A stretch of DNA of 64,000 nt from Flavobacterium swingsii (GTDB lineage: Bacteria > Bacteroidota > Bacteroidia > Flavobacteriales > Flavobacteriaceae), in contig NZ_FOJT01000006.1 of NCBI RefSeq assembly GCF_900111965.1, positions 62,001-126,000 on the forward strand. Direction: 5' to 3'. Of the stretch, positions 28,974 to 37,577 are shown in pieces. The notes under the pieces are model-generated. The model did no database searches and had not been told where the DNA came from. It was given only the letters and a program-made list of their open reading frames with translations. Positions within the stretch are counted from its first letter, which is position 1. The number at the start of each line of letters is the position of its first letter. Position numbers and translations under genes: made by a program.

Positions 28974-28988
28974 TGGCACAAAACTTGA
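28974..28988 (+). promoter_or_regulatory. Candidate sigma-54 (-24/-12) promoter for dnaK
   Basis: TGGCACAAAACTTGA fits the TGGCAC-N5-TTGC pattern with ten bases between the GG and the GA pair; the -12 C is replaced by A. No TAnnTTTG box is found in the 200 bases before dnaK, which supports a non-standard promoter. Confidence 0.45.
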
Positions 28989-29043
28989 CTATAGCAACTC
29001 AAGTTATAAAAAACGAATTACTCAATAATTAAATATAATAAAA

Positions 29044-30924
29044 ATGGGAAAGATTATCGGAATCGATTTAGGTACAACCAACTCTTGTGTATCTGTAATG
29101 GAAGGACAAGAAGCAGTAGTAATTCCTAATGCTGAAGGTAAAAGAACAACACCATCTATCATTGCGTTTGTAGAAGGTGGAGAAATTAAAGTAGGAGATC
29201 CTGCCAAAAGACAAGCGGTTACAAACCCAACTAAAACGATTGCATCTATCAAACGTTTTATGGGACACTCTTTTGGTGAAATCACTGAAGAAGCAAAAAG
29301 AGTACCTTATTCAGTTGTAAAAGGTGACAACAATACGCCTCGTGTAGATATTGATGGTCGTTTATATACTGCTCAAGAATTGTCAGCTATGACGCTTCAA
29401 AAAATGAAAAAAACAGCTGAAGACTATTTAGGTCAAACAGTTACAGAAGCAGTTATTACTGTTCCTGCTTACTTTAACGATGCACAACGTCAAGCGACTA
29501 AAGAAGCTGGAGAAATTGCAGGTCTTAAAGTAATGAGAATTATAAATGAGCCTACTGCTGCGGCATTAGCTTACGGATTAGACAAAAAAGGTGTTGACCA
29601 AAAAATCGCAGTTTACGATTTAGGTGGAGGTACTTTTGATATCTCTGTTCTTGAATTAGGAGACGGAGTTTTCGAAGTATTGTCAACAGATGGAGATACT
29701 CACTTAGGTGGAGATGATTTTGACCACGAAATTATTGACTGGTTAGCTGACGAATTTAAAGCTGAAGAAGGAATTGACTTACGTCTTGACCCAATGTCAT
29801 TACAAAGAATTAAAGAAGCTGCTGAAAAAGCTAAAATCGAGTTGTCATCTTCTGCTGAAACAGAAATCAACTTGCCTTACGTTACAGCTACGGCTTCTGG
29901 ACCAAAACACTTAGTTAAAAAATTAACTAGAGCTAAATTTGAGCAATTAACTGACGCATTAGTAAAACGTTCTATGGCACCAGTTGCTAAAGCGTTGAAA
30001 AATGCAGGTTTATCTGTTTCTGATATTGACGAAGTTATCTTAGTAGGAGGTTCTACTCGTATTCCAAGAATCGTTGAAGAAGTTGAAAAATTCTTTGGTA
30101 AAAAAGCATCAAAAGGAGTAAATCCTGATGAGGTTGTAGCTATCGGAGCAGCTATTCAAGGTGGAGTTCTTTCTGGAGATGTAAAAGATGTATTGTTATT
30201 AGACGTTACACCTTTATCTTTAGGTATCGAAACTATGGGTGGTGTTATGACAATCTTAATCGAATCTAACACAACTATTCCAACTAAAAAATCACAAATA
30301 TTCTCTACTGCTGCAGATTCTCAACCAACTGTTGAACTTCACGTTCTTCAAGGTGCAAGAGCTATGGCTGTTGATAACAAAACTATTGGTCGTTTCAACT
30401 TAGACGGTATTCCACCAGCACCAAGAGGTGTTCCACAAATTGAAGTAACTTTTGATATTGATGCTAATGGTATCATCAAAGTTTCTGCAACTGACAAAGG
30501 AACTGGAAAATCTCACGATATTCGTATCGAAGCTTCTTCTGGATTAACTTCTGAAGAAATCGAAAGAATGAAAAAAGACGCTGAAGCTAACGCTGGAGCT
30601 GACAAAATCGCTAGAGAAAGAGTTGAAAAAATCAATGAAGCTGACAGTTTAATTTTCCAAACTGAAACTCAATTGAAAGAATTGGCAGATAAAATTACTG
30701 ACGAGCACAAAACTGCAATCGAATATGCATTGACAGAATTGAGAATGGCTCACCAATCTCAAGACCTAGAAGCGATTCAAAAAGGATTAGACAATGTAAA
30801 TGCAGCTTGGAAAACAGCTACAGAAGCAATGTACGCTCAAGGAGAACAAGGTCAACAAGCACAGCCACAAGCTGAAGCGCAAGGAGACGATGTTCAAGAT
30901 GTAGAATTTGAAGAAGTAAAATAA
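29044..30924 (+). CDS. dnaK: Molecular chaperone DnaK (Hsp70)
   Basis: A 626-residue Hsp70: nucleotide-binding domain with [46 protein letters not shown] and VGGSTRIP. A linker ([19 protein letters not shown]) joins the substrate-binding domain, and the acidic end EEVK closes the disordered tail. It refolds proteins with DnaJ and GrpE, which are not adjacent here. Codon use is visibly biased, as expected of a highly expressed gene. The promoter region is unusual and a strong terminator follows. Confidence 0.98.
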   Translation: MGKIIGIDLGTTNSCVSVMEGQEAVVIPNAEGKRTTPSIIAFVEGGEIKVGDPAKRQAVTNPTKTIASIKRFMGHSFGEITEEAKRVPYSVVKGDNNTPRVDIDGRLYTAQELSAMTLQKMKKTAEDYLGQTVTEAVITVPAYFNDAQRQATKEAGEIAGLKVMRIINEPTAAALAYGLDKKGVDQKIAVYDLGGGTFDISVLELGDGVFEVLSTDGDTHLGGDDFDHEIIDWLADEFKAEEGIDLRLDPMSLQRIKEAAEKAKIELSSSAETEINLPYVTATASGPKHLVKKLTRAKFEQLTDALVKRSMAPVAKALKNAGLSVSDIDEVILVGGSTRIPRIVEEVEKFFGKKASKGVNPDEVVAIGAAIQGGVLSGDVKDVLLLDVTPLSLGIETMGGVMTILIESNTTIPTKKSQIFSTAADSQPTVELHVLQGARAMAVDNKTIGRFNLDGIPPAPRGVPQIEVTFDIDANGIIKVSATDKGTGKSHDIRIEASSGLTSEEIERMKKDAEANAGADKIARERVEKINEADSLIFQTETQLKELADKITDEHKTAIEYALTELRMAHQSQDLEAIQKGLDNVNAAWKTATEAMYAQGEQGQQAQPQAEAQGDDVQDVEFEEVK

Positions 30925-30942
30925 TTCTTTTTTAGATAAAAG

Positions 30943-30975
30943 AAAAACCGAGTCAGAAATGGCTCGGTTTTTTTG
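30943..30975 (+). terminator. dnaK terminator
   Basis: AACCGAG and CTCGGTT form a seven-pair stem extended by weaker pairs. It ends in a run of T. Confidence 0.85.
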
Positions 30976-31056
30976 TTTTTATGAATGTAGGTTTTATTAA
31001 AATAAGTCAACTTAAATAACCTTATATGTCTTAAATGGTTAAAAACTAATTTGTTT

Positions 31057-31473
31057 TTATTCTAAAAATTTTGATTTTAATTCAGGAGTAGGAATCATGC
31101 AAGATTCATTTTTTCCATACCATTTATATCGATTTTTAGCAATATAATCATAAAAAACATCTCGTATTCCTGATGGAATAATCCTGAAAATAGTAGCGTA
31201 AGTAAAAATTCCACCAAGACATTTTGCAATTTCTAATGCGGCAGTAGATTTGTAGTAATAGACTTTTCCGGGTTTATAAAAAATAACACTATCTACATTT
31301 TTTTCGGAAATTCCAATATGTTTTATAATTTTTTGCCCTAATTCGGATTGGATAGGGACAAATCTAAACTTATCTTTCTTGTCATGTTTTATGACATACT
31401 GAACGGACGAATTGCATAAATTGCAAACACCGTCAAAGAGGATTATTTTTTTCTTATTTGGTATTCCTTCCAT
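31057..31473 (-). CDS. DCC family thiol-disulfide oxidoreductase-like protein (DUF393)
   Basis: A 138-residue protein with the defining DGVCNLCN motif (about residues 14-21; the DxxCxxC of the DCC family), YVIKHDKKDKFRFVPIQSELG, and a C-terminal RYKWYGKNESC segment with another cysteine. The family is related to thioredoxin-like proteins, but its reaction is not established. The gene follows the NlpC/P60 gene after 18 bases on the same strand. Confidence 0.88.
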   Translation of the reverse strand: MEGIPNKKKIILFDGVCNLCNSSVQYVIKHDKKDKFRFVPIQSELGQKIIKHIGISEKNVDSVIFYKPGKVYYYKSTAALEIAKCLGGIFTYATIFRIIPSGIRDVFYDYIAKNRYKWYGKNESCMIPTPELKSKFLE

Positions 31474-31491
31474 AAATTATTTATTTACTAT

Positions 31492-32253
31492 TTAAATAAT
31501 TTTCTTAATAACTCTTAGTTTGTGTGTGTGCTTGTTTACTTCGGCATTATAAATCCCAAGATGATCTAGTCTGTCAATACGGACTTTTCCACTGGCGTGA
31601 ATGATATAATTATCGTCCATAATTATGCCAACATGTATAATATTTCCCTCATCATTGTCAAAAAAAGCCAAATCACCAGGTTCACTTTCTTCGATAAAAC
31701 TTAACGCTTCCCCTTGACTTGATTGTTGCGATGCATCACGAAATAATTTGTAACCATTTAACTTATAAACCATTTGTGTAAATCCAGAACAATCAATCCC
31801 AAAAGGCGTTTTTCCGCCCCATAAATACGGTGCATTCATGTACATAAAAGCAGTATTTATAAGGTTTGATTTTGGTTTTACACCACTTATTTTTAGTCCT
31901 TCAAAAGAAAAATTCTCGGTGTTTATCGATTCGTAATTCAAGAAAGATAATGAAGCTCCAAGCGGAATAGGTATTAATAAATTTTTAGGAGAAGTAATGT
32001 ATTCAATCAAATCAGAGTTTAAAACAATACAATCTTTCGATAATTGTTCAAATTGCTCTTCTGTAATTGTTGCAAACTGTTTGTTGTCTATCCAGCCTTC
32101 ATAATCATCAAAAAACAAACGGATTTTAGCCCATTTTTGAGTTTTTTCTAAAACAGTAAAATGTTCGCCAAACAAAACCTGCGAAACCAATTCACTTCGG
32201 TCGTTAGGCTCTATTCGTAAAGGGATATTGGCTAAATTACAAATTCCAAACAT
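31492..32253 (-). CDS. NlpC/P60 (C40) peptidoglycan endopeptidase with SH3-like domains
   Basis: A 253-residue protein: N-terminal bacterial SH3-like region (residues ~1-60, GEHFTVLEKTQKWAKIRLFFDDYEGW in pattern), a second SH3-like part, then the C40 catalytic domain. The nucleophile cysteine lies in FGIDCSGF near residue 165, and the histidines in HVGIIMDD and IIHASG. It resembles gamma-D-glutamyl-diamino acid endopeptidases such as YkfC, which act on murein peptides. There is no obvious signal peptide, so it may work on recycled peptides in the cytoplasm. Confidence 0.88.
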   Translation of the reverse strand: MFGICNLANIPLRIEPNDRSELVSQVLFGEHFTVLEKTQKWAKIRLFFDDYEGWIDNKQFATITEEQFEQLSKDCIVLNSDLIEYITSPKNLLIPIPLGASLSFLNYESINTENFSFEGLKISGVKPKSNLINTAFMYMNAPYLWGGKTPFGIDCSGFTQMVYKLNGYKLFRDASQQSSQGEALSFIEESEPGDLAFFDNDEGNIIHVGIIMDDNYIIHASGKVRIDRLDHLGIYNAEVNKHTHKLRVIKKII

Positions 32254-32268
32254 TCAGTTATAATTGAT

Positions 32269-32312
32269 AATTAACAATTGATAATTAAAGATTCAATTAT
32301 CAATTGTTAATT
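32269..32312. repeat. 18-base perfect inverted repeat
   Basis: AATTAACAATTGATAATT (32269-32286) and AATTATCAATTGTTAATT (32295-32312) are exact reverse complements separated by eight bases, followed by a T run. The repeat lies between thiolase and the NlpC/P60 gene (both minus). It may act as a weak terminator. Confidence 0.55.
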
Positions 32313-32331
32313 TTTTTTAATTGTTAATTAG

Positions 32332-33507
32332 TTACGCTCTTTCAATCACAATTGCTGAAGCGCCACCACCACCATTACAAATAGCAGCCGCACCAATCTT
32401 AGCATTGTTTTGCTCTAAAACGTTTATCAAAGTAACGATTATTCTAGCTCCAGAACATCCAAGAGGATGGCCTAAAGAAACCGCTCCACCATTTACATTA
32501 ATTTTATTATTATCTAAGCCAAGAATTTGAGCATTTGCTAATCCTACTACTGAAAAAGCTTCGTTAAATTCGAAGAAATCTACATCAGAAGTTGATAAAC
32601 CAGCTTTCTTCAAAGCGATTGGTAATGCTTTTGCAGGAGCAGTTGTAAACCATTTTGGTTCTTGTGCTGCATCTGAATATCCTTTTATGTAAGCTAAAGG
32701 CTTTAATCCCATTGCTAATGCTTTTTCTTCACTCATTAATACCATTGCTGCAGCTCCGTCATTTATAGTTGAAGCATTTGCCGCAGTAACTGTTCCGTCT
32801 TTAGTAAAAACAGCGTTTAGAGTTGGAATTCTGTCTAATTTTACATTAGTATATTCTTCGTCTTTAGAAACTACGATTGGATCACCTTTTCTTTGCGGAA
32901 TACTAACAGGAACAATTTCGTTATCAAATTTCCCAGCATCCCAAGCTTTTGAAGAACGCTCGTAAGATTGAATTGCAAAGTTATCTTGGTCTTCTCTAGA
33001 AATTTTATATTCTGTAGCGCATAAATCAGCAAAGACACCCATCGCTTGTTGATCATAAGCATCAACCAATCCGTCTTTTTGCATACCATCTGCAAAAGAG
33101 GTTGGTCCAAATTTAACACCATTTCTTAAATGAACATAATGCGGAATCAAACTCATGTTTTCCATACCACCAGCTACAACGATTTCAGCGTCACCACACA
33201 TAATTGCTTGTGCACCTAACATAACCGATTTCATTCCAGAAGCACATACTTTATTTACAGTTGTACAAGCTACTTCGTTAGATAAACCAGCGAAAATAGC
33301 CGCTTGTCTTGCAGGAGCTTGTCCAACACCAGCTTGTACTACGTTACCCATATACACTTCATTTACTAAAGCTGGATCAAGATTTATTTTGTTTAATGCA
33401 CCTTTGATGGCAATTGCGCCTAATTGTGGCGCAGGAACGCTAGATAATGCTCCCATAAAACTTCCAATAGGAGTACGAACTGCTGATACTATAACTACTT
33501 TTTTCAT
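32332..33507 (-). CDS. Acetyl-CoA C-acyltransferase (thiolase)
   Basis: A 391-residue thiolase with the three catalytic signatures: acyl cysteine in TTVNKVCASGMK (about residue 88), NEAFSVVGLANAQ, the histidine in GGAVSLGHPLGCSG and the second cysteine in AAICNGGGGAS. It condenses or cleaves acyl-CoAs in beta-oxidation or acetoacetyl-CoA formation. The form with RTPIGSFMGALSSVPAPQLG at the start is typical of acetoacetyl-CoA thiolases. No fatty-acid oxidation partners adjoin it. Confidence 0.93.
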   Translation of the reverse strand: MKKVVIVSAVRTPIGSFMGALSSVPAPQLGAIAIKGALNKINLDPALVNEVYMGNVVQAGVGQAPARQAAIFAGLSNEVACTTVNKVCASGMKSVMLGAQAIMCGDAEIVVAGGMENMSLIPHYVHLRNGVKFGPTSFADGMQKDGLVDAYDQQAMGVFADLCATEYKISREDQDNFAIQSYERSSKAWDAGKFDNEIVPVSIPQRKGDPIVVSKDEEYTNVKLDRIPTLNAVFTKDGTVTAANASTINDGAAAMVLMSEEKALAMGLKPLAYIKGYSDAAQEPKWFTTAPAKALPIALKKAGLSTSDVDFFEFNEAFSVVGLANAQILGLDNNKINVNGGAVSLGHPLGCSGARIIVTLINVLEQNNAKIGAAAICNGGGGASAIVIERA

Positions 33508-33697
33508 TTTTGAAATATTCTTAAATTACAGTTGCGAATTTACTAATTTTAAAAAGATTTTATACTTCTTAATAAGTTTTTTTTAAATTTGAGACTTATT
33601 TAATTTTAAATAAGTCTCTTGGTTTTACTGTATAATGTTGATTATTAAATGTTTTAAATTTTTAAAATAAATAAAATAAAAATAAATAAACAAAAAG

Positions 33698-33728
33698 TTG
33701 GTAATATTCGTTTGATACCCTACATTTG
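33698..33728 (+). promoter_or_regulatory. Promoter of the tRNA cluster
   Basis: A TTG (-33) at 33698-33700 and TACATTTG (-7) at 33721-33728 are separated by 20 bases, the standard Bacteroidota arrangement. The first tRNA begins 34 bases later. Confidence 0.7.
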
Positions 33729-33762
33729 CAACCGCTTAAAAGAAAGAATTTAATTCTTTATT

Positions 33763-33849
33763 GGAGAGTTGCCTGAGTGGCCGAAAGGACTTGTTTGCTA
33801 AACAAGCGTATGGGAAACTGTACCAAGGGTTCGAATCCCTTACTCTCCG
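33763..33849 (+). tRNA. tRNA-Ser (GCT)
   Basis: An 87-base tRNA. The acceptor stem GGAGAGT pairs with ACTCTCC, the anticodon loop in TTGTTTGCTAAACAA reads GCT, and a long variable arm typical of serine tRNAs precedes the GGTTCGAATCC T arm. CCA is not encoded. Confidence 0.95.
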
Positions 33850-33862
33850 CTTTTTTTGCTTT

Positions 33863-33937
33863 CGGGGTGTAGCGTAGCCCGGTTATCGCGCCTGCTTTGG
33901 GAGCAGGAGGCCGCAGGTTCGAATCCTGCCACCCCGA
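33863..33937 (+). tRNA. tRNA-Pro (TGG)
   Basis: A 75-base tRNA. Acceptor CGGGGTG pairs with CACCCCG, anticodon stem CCTGC/GCAGG encloses TTTGGGA (anticodon TGG), and the T arm is GCAGGTTCGAATCCTGC. It follows tRNA-Ser by 13 bases. Confidence 0.95.
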
Positions 33938-33971
33938 CAACTTTTGGTTGTCACCAGAATAATTTTTTTAA

Positions 33972-34045
33972 GGTTGCGTAGCTCAGCTGGATAGAGCAAC
34001 TCACTTCTAATGAGTAGGTCCCAGGTTCGAATCCTGGCGCGATCA
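33972..34045 (+). tRNA. tRNA-Arg (TCT)
   Basis: A 74-base tRNA. Acceptor GGTTGCG pairs with CGCGATC through two wobble pairs; anticodon stem ACTCA/TGAGT encloses CTTCTAA (anticodon TCT). The T arm is CCAGGTTCGAATCCTGG. It is the last tRNA of the cluster. Confidence 0.93.
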
Positions 34046-34046
34046 C

Positions 34047-34078
34047 AAAAAGCCTCGATATTTATCGAGGCTTTTTTA
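34047..34078 (+). terminator. Terminator of the tRNA cluster
   Basis: AAGCCTCGATA and TATCGAGGCTT form an 11-pair stem with a short loop, then a T run. It may also serve comM on the other strand. Confidence 0.85.
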
Positions 34079-34097
34079 TTTTTAATAATTTGAAATT

Positions 34098-35633
34098 TTA
34101 TCCCAACCAACCATCTCTGTCTAGGCTTCGATATTGAATTGCTTCTGCAATATGGGTTGAGTTTACTTTATCTGTAGCTTCTAAATCGGCAATAGTTCTA
34201 GATACTTTTAGAATTCTGTCAAACGCACGAGCCGAAAGATTAAGTCTTTCCATTGCAGTTTTTAGTAACTGTAACGAAGCTTCATCTAGAGCACAATGTT
34301 CTCTAATTTGTTTGGTATTCATCTGTGCGTTGTAATGAATATTGTCAAAAAGCTCGAATCTTTCCGTTTGAATTTCACGAGCGGCAGTAACACGTTTTCT
34401 AATTTCGACACTGCTTTCTCCGTTTCTTTTTTCGGTCAATTTATCGAAAGGAACAGGAGTCACTTCTATATGAATATCTATTCTATCTAATAAAGGTCCA
34501 GAAATTTTACTCAGGTATCGATTCATTTCATGTGGTGAAGAAGTATTTGGAGAATCGGGATCGTTAAAAAATCCGCTCGGACTAGGATTCATACTGGCTA
34601 CCAACATAAATGATGATGGATAGGTTATGGTAAACTTCGCTCTCGAAATAGTAACTTCTCTATCCTCAAGCGGTTGACGCATGACTTCTAAAACTTCTCG
34701 TTTAAATTCGGGTAATTCATCAAGAAACAAAACACCATTGTGTGCCAACGAAATTTCTCCGGGTTGTGGATAACTTCCGCCACCAACAAGAGCAACAGAA
34801 GAAGCAGTATGATGGGGACTTCTAAACGGACGTTGGTTCATGAGTCCAACATCTTTTACTTTTCCTGCAACACTGTGTATTTTGGTAGTTTCTAATGCTT
34901 CTTTAAGCGTCATTGGAGGTAAAATACTTGGTAATCGTTTGGCAATCATTGTTTTTCCAGAACCTGGAGGTCCAATTAGAATAATATTGTGTCCGCCAGC
35001 AGCAGCAATTTCCATGCAACGTTTGATGCTTTCTTGTCCACGAACTTCCGAAAAATCGAATTCGGGGAAATCTAATGTCTTATAAAATTCGTCACGAGTA
35101 TTGATGACGGTTGGTTCTAGCGTTCCTTTTCCTTCAAAAAAATCGATGACTTCGAGTACATTTTCTACGCCATATACATCAAGACCAGCTACGATTGCGG
35201 CTTCTTTTACATTTTGTTTGGGTAGAAAAAAACCTTTAAAACCTTCTTCTTTTGCTTTTATGGCAATGGGTAAAACTCCTTTTATGGGTTGTAAACTTCC
35301 ATCGAGCGACAATTCGCCCATGATAATATATTTGTCAACTTCTTCCGATTTGATTTGCCCTGAAGCGGCAAGAATTCCTATAGCCAATGTCAAATCGTAG
35401 GCTGAACCTTCTTTTCGTAAATCGGCAGGAGCCATATTTATCGTAATTTTCTTAACAGGAAGATTGTAACCGTTATTTTTTAGAGCAGCAGCAATGCGGT
35501 AGCTACTTTCTTTGATGGCATTATCGGGTAACCCAACTAGGTGGTATCCGACACCTTTATCTATATTTACTTCGACGGTTATGGTTGTGGCTTCTACTCC
35601 GAAAACGGCACTTCCAAATACTTTTACTAACAT
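34098..35633 (-). CDS. comM: YifB/ComM family Mg-chelatase-like AAA+ ATPase
   Basis: A 511-residue protein: N-terminal Lon-protease-like domain (AVFGVEATTITVEVNIDKG to KGFFLPKQN), then the AAA+ core with Walker A GPPGSGKTM near residue 216 and LFLDELPEFKREVLE, and the Mg-chelatase C-terminal domain (LSARAFDRILKVSRTIADLE). ComM is a hexameric helicase that drives branch migration when DNA is integrated during natural transformation. Presence of the gene is common and does not by itself prove competence. It has its own promoter at 35654-35661. Confidence 0.92.
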   Translation of the reverse strand: MLVKVFGSAVFGVEATTITVEVNIDKGVGYHLVGLPDNAIKESSYRIAAALKNNGYNLPVKKITINMAPADLRKEGSAYDLTLAIGILAASGQIKSEEVDKYIIMGELSLDGSLQPIKGVLPIAIKAKEEGFKGFFLPKQNVKEAAIVAGLDVYGVENVLEVIDFFEGKGTLEPTVINTRDEFYKTLDFPEFDFSEVRGQESIKRCMEIAAAGGHNIILIGPPGSGKTMIAKRLPSILPPMTLKEALETTKIHSVAGKVKDVGLMNQRPFRSPHHTASSVALVGGGSYPQPGEISLAHNGVLFLDELPEFKREVLEVMRQPLEDREVTISRAKFTITYPSSFMLVASMNPSPSGFFNDPDSPNTSSPHEMNRYLSKISGPLLDRIDIHIEVTPVPFDKLTEKRNGESSVEIRKRVTAAREIQTERFELFDNIHYNAQMNTKQIREHCALDEASLQLLKTAMERLNLSARAFDRILKVSRTIADLEATDKVNSTHIAEAIQYRSLDRDGWLG

Positions 35634-35653
35634 GGCGTATAATTTTATATTTT

Positions 35654-35661
35654 CAAATATA
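35654..35661 (-). promoter_or_regulatory. -7 promoter box for comM
   Basis: On the minus strand TATATTTG fits TAnnTTTG, 20 bases before the ATG at 35633. Confidence 0.55.
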
Positions 35662-35722
35662 GTTAAAAAAAATATTTGTTTTAATGGGTTTAGCTTTTAA
35701 AAAAAGTAGAAGAAATTGGATT

Positions 35723-35760
35723 TATTAATGTTCCGTCGGCTTGTCGAGGTTTTTGGGATT
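35723..35760 (-). repeat. Possible degenerate attC-like half site
   Basis: On the minus strand, AATCCCA...AGCCGACGGAACATTAAT resembles the right half of the attC-like elements (AATCCCAGC...GCGGGAACGTTAT in element B; AAGCCGCGAAACGTTATG in element C). It lies just after the stop of the 180-residue gene that follows cassette B. No matching left half is seen, so this is weak. Confidence 0.25.
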
Positions 35761-35770
35761 AAATTAAGAC

Positions 35771-36313
35771 TTATTTTTCTGTCAAATACTCAAATAATTG
35801 TTGAGTTGTCCCCAAAGTAAATTCTTTTGCACATAATAAAATATCCGCATCTTTAAAACCAAAAAGTCCTTGAAGTAATGGTATTGGGGTTTTTACGTCT
35901 GCCCCGATGTCAATACCATATTTTGTAACTAGTATAGTCATATATTCAAACTCAAAGTTGATGCTATATTGTTTTCCAATACTTTTATAAACTGTTGAGC
36001 ATTTTGAGCATGTGTAAACTAAGTCAGCATTATAGTCACCGATAACATTATCTGTAATACGTTCTGTTAATTTTAAAAATCCTATTTCGTTGGAACAGGC
36101 AGAAGAAACTAAATAATTTGTGTCTGCACAAAACACTGGTCCAGCTTTATAGTTGTCGTGTTGAAAGCTAATAAAGTGTCTAAACCTGGGATAATGACAA
36201 GGGCAAGAATCTTTGAGCATTTCAGTTAAAGCATTTCTTAGTGTTTTACTAAGCTCATTTGTCGATTCAACGGTTAGCTGTCTGCGAGGAATATTTTTGT
36301 CAGAAACGCTCAT
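35771..36313 (-). CDS. Unrecognised cysteine-rich protein downstream of cassette B
   Basis: A 180-residue soluble protein without signal peptide. It has a CPCHYPRFRHF segment near residue 38, and a YTCSKCSTVYKSIGKQY segment near residue 100 that looks like one half of a zinc-binding knuckle. The C-terminal ~60 residues are helical (PLLQGLFGFKDADILLCAKEF). I do not recognise the family. Its start lies 37 bases after the G^TT end of element B, so it may itself be a cassette gene whose own attC is lost. Confidence 0.7.
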   Translation of the reverse strand: MSVSDKNIPRRQLTVESTNELSKTLRNALTEMLKDSCPCHYPRFRHFISFQHDNYKAGPVFCADTNYLVSSACSNEIGFLKLTERITDNVIGDYNADLVYTCSKCSTVYKSIGKQYSINFEFEYMTILVTKYGIDIGADVKTPIPLLQGLFGFKDADILLCAKEFTLGTTQQLFEYLTEK

Positions 36314-36349
36314 AGTCTATTTGTATTTTGTCTGCCGTATTGGTTATAA

Positions 36350-36478
36350 CGTTCCCGCGCTACACGCAGGCTGGGATTAAAAATACGTAATCATTCGGTT
36401 AAAACTAATTTTTCAGATACAAAACCATATTCAAATTTTGCCAAATCCCCAGCTTGCTTGTAGCGTGTGTTGGCGGTA
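36350..36478 (-). repeat. attC-like hairpin element B
   Basis: 129 bases. On the minus strand it begins TACCGCCAAC, then CGCTACAAGCA, GCTGGG (one bulged G) ATT, about 65 bases of loop, AATCCCAGC, TGCGTGTAGCG, a seven-base spacer and AACG^TTATAAC. Outer arms match element A; the inner stem differs by paired changes. It starts four bases after the gene's stop codon. Confidence 0.65.
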
Positions 36479-36482
36479 GTAT

Positions 36483-37490
36483 TTATCTCCATTCTCCATT
36501 GTTTTTGTCGTATTTCTTTCGTTTTCCAAATATCATTGTTGCTTCAATTTCATAATCATTGTCTAAAGGTTTATAGTCAATTTGTTCAATGAAAATACGC
36601 TCAATAATATTTGACTCTAATTTGCTTGTTATAGAGTTAATCTCAGTCGGGAATGAAGTGTTTTGTTTTTGAAACTCTTCGATTTCAATCGCTAATTTTT
36701 CTCCTACTTCTTCGGTAACATTGTCATAAATTTTCATTGTCCCGAAAAGCAAAACCATATTCAAAAAACCAAGCCAAGTCACTATTCCTGCATACTTTCT
36801 AATAATTGCATTATCTGGTTGCCAACGAGCTGTCAAAGCTGAAACACCCGAAACACCCATTACAACCAAAAACGCCACAAAACTTGAAAGTGTCAGTATT
36901 AAAATGATTAAAGAGATAAAAATATAAATAAGGATTTTCTGTAAGTCTGAAAGCGAGAAATTGGTTCTCTTTACTTTAAATGTCTTAATTGTCTTTCTCC
37001 GTTCATCAATGCTTTGTAGGCTTAGTTGGTTTATGAAATTGGTCAATTCAATTTCGTCAATGTTTATTTGTCCTAAATGCAGGTTGAGATTTTGTGCTCC
37101 AACAAATTTATTAATTTTTGCAGCCCACTTGTAGGGTTTCTTCTTAAAAACGAACGTGTCGTCTGTTACTAATGAAATAAACTTTTGTCCGTGAATGTCG
37201 AGGGGATAGGCTTCAATTATTTGTTCCCATTTTACTGCGGTTTGATTTGTTGTCCTGTCCCAAATACCTTTTTCTGTGATAAGAATTTGTGGTCTTTTGT
37301 CAAATGTCTGAAAAAGTCCGACTGGAATGCCAAGTCCAAAAAAACACGTACCAAACCATCCCATAATGTATTCGGTGCTTCCATAAGGATTGTCCATAAT
37401 CATCCATATTCCAATTGCTACGAATGGTAGACACATACCGATAATTTTCAGTCCCTTTGTTGTCGTCTTATATAGTTTAATCTCTGTCAT
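36483..37490 (-). CDS. Unrecognised membrane protein, cassette B
   Basis: A 335-residue protein. Two transmembrane helices lie near the start (about 14-30 and 39-60, with GWFGTCFFGLGIPVG), then a soluble domain resembling a PH-like fold (KGIWDRTTNQTAVKWEQIIEAYP...FKKKPYKW). Two or three further helices follow at about 185-255, and an acidic soluble tail. The middle recalls the STM3941-type PH-domain membrane families, but I cannot name it. It is the sole gene of cassette-like unit B. Confidence 0.72.
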   Translation of the reverse strand: MTEIKLYKTTTKGLKIIGMCLPFVAIGIWMIMDNPYGSTEYIMGWFGTCFFGLGIPVGLFQTFDKRPQILITEKGIWDRTTNQTAVKWEQIIEAYPLDIHGQKFISLVTDDTFVFKKKPYKWAAKINKFVGAQNLNLHLGQINIDEIELTNFINQLSLQSIDERRKTIKTFKVKRTNFSLSDLQKILIYIFISLIILILTLSSFVAFLVVMGVSGVSALTARWQPDNAIIRKYAGIVTWLGFLNMVLLFGTMKIYDNVTEEVGEKLAIEIEEFQKQNTSFPTEINSITSKLESNIIERIFIEQIDYKPLDNDYEIEATMIFGKRKKYDKNNGEWR

Positions 37491-37577
37491 TATCTACTTC
37501 TCTTTCGTTACTGTCGGTTTTGTAATATTACCGCCAACTTAAAAATTAGTGCAATTTGTGTTAAATAATAAATATTT

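Larger units (their letters stand above)
36350..37537 (-). mobile_element. Putative integron-type gene cassette B
   Basis: A 1188-base unit on the minus strand: one gene (36483-37490) and a 129-base hairpin element (36350-36478). The unit starts G^TTGGCGGTA (G at 37538) and ends at the G of AACG^TTATAAC (36350). The first box of its element, TACCGCCAAC, is the exact reverse complement of the unit start GTTGGCGGTA. In integrons this happens because both halves of attC come from the same circular cassette. It lies between an ABC transporter gene and comM. Confidence 0.62.

Noticed and set aside
32269..32312. Short palindromic AT-rich stretch as a CRISPR or attachment site
   Set aside because: It is a single inverted repeat without spacers; a weak terminator or low-complexity element explains it.
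19622..36478. Elements A and B as ordinary terminators or transposon ends
   Set aside because: Too long and with large loops for terminators, no T run, no transposase or target duplication. The start-to-box complementarity fits cassette recombination better. A transposon origin is not fully excluded.
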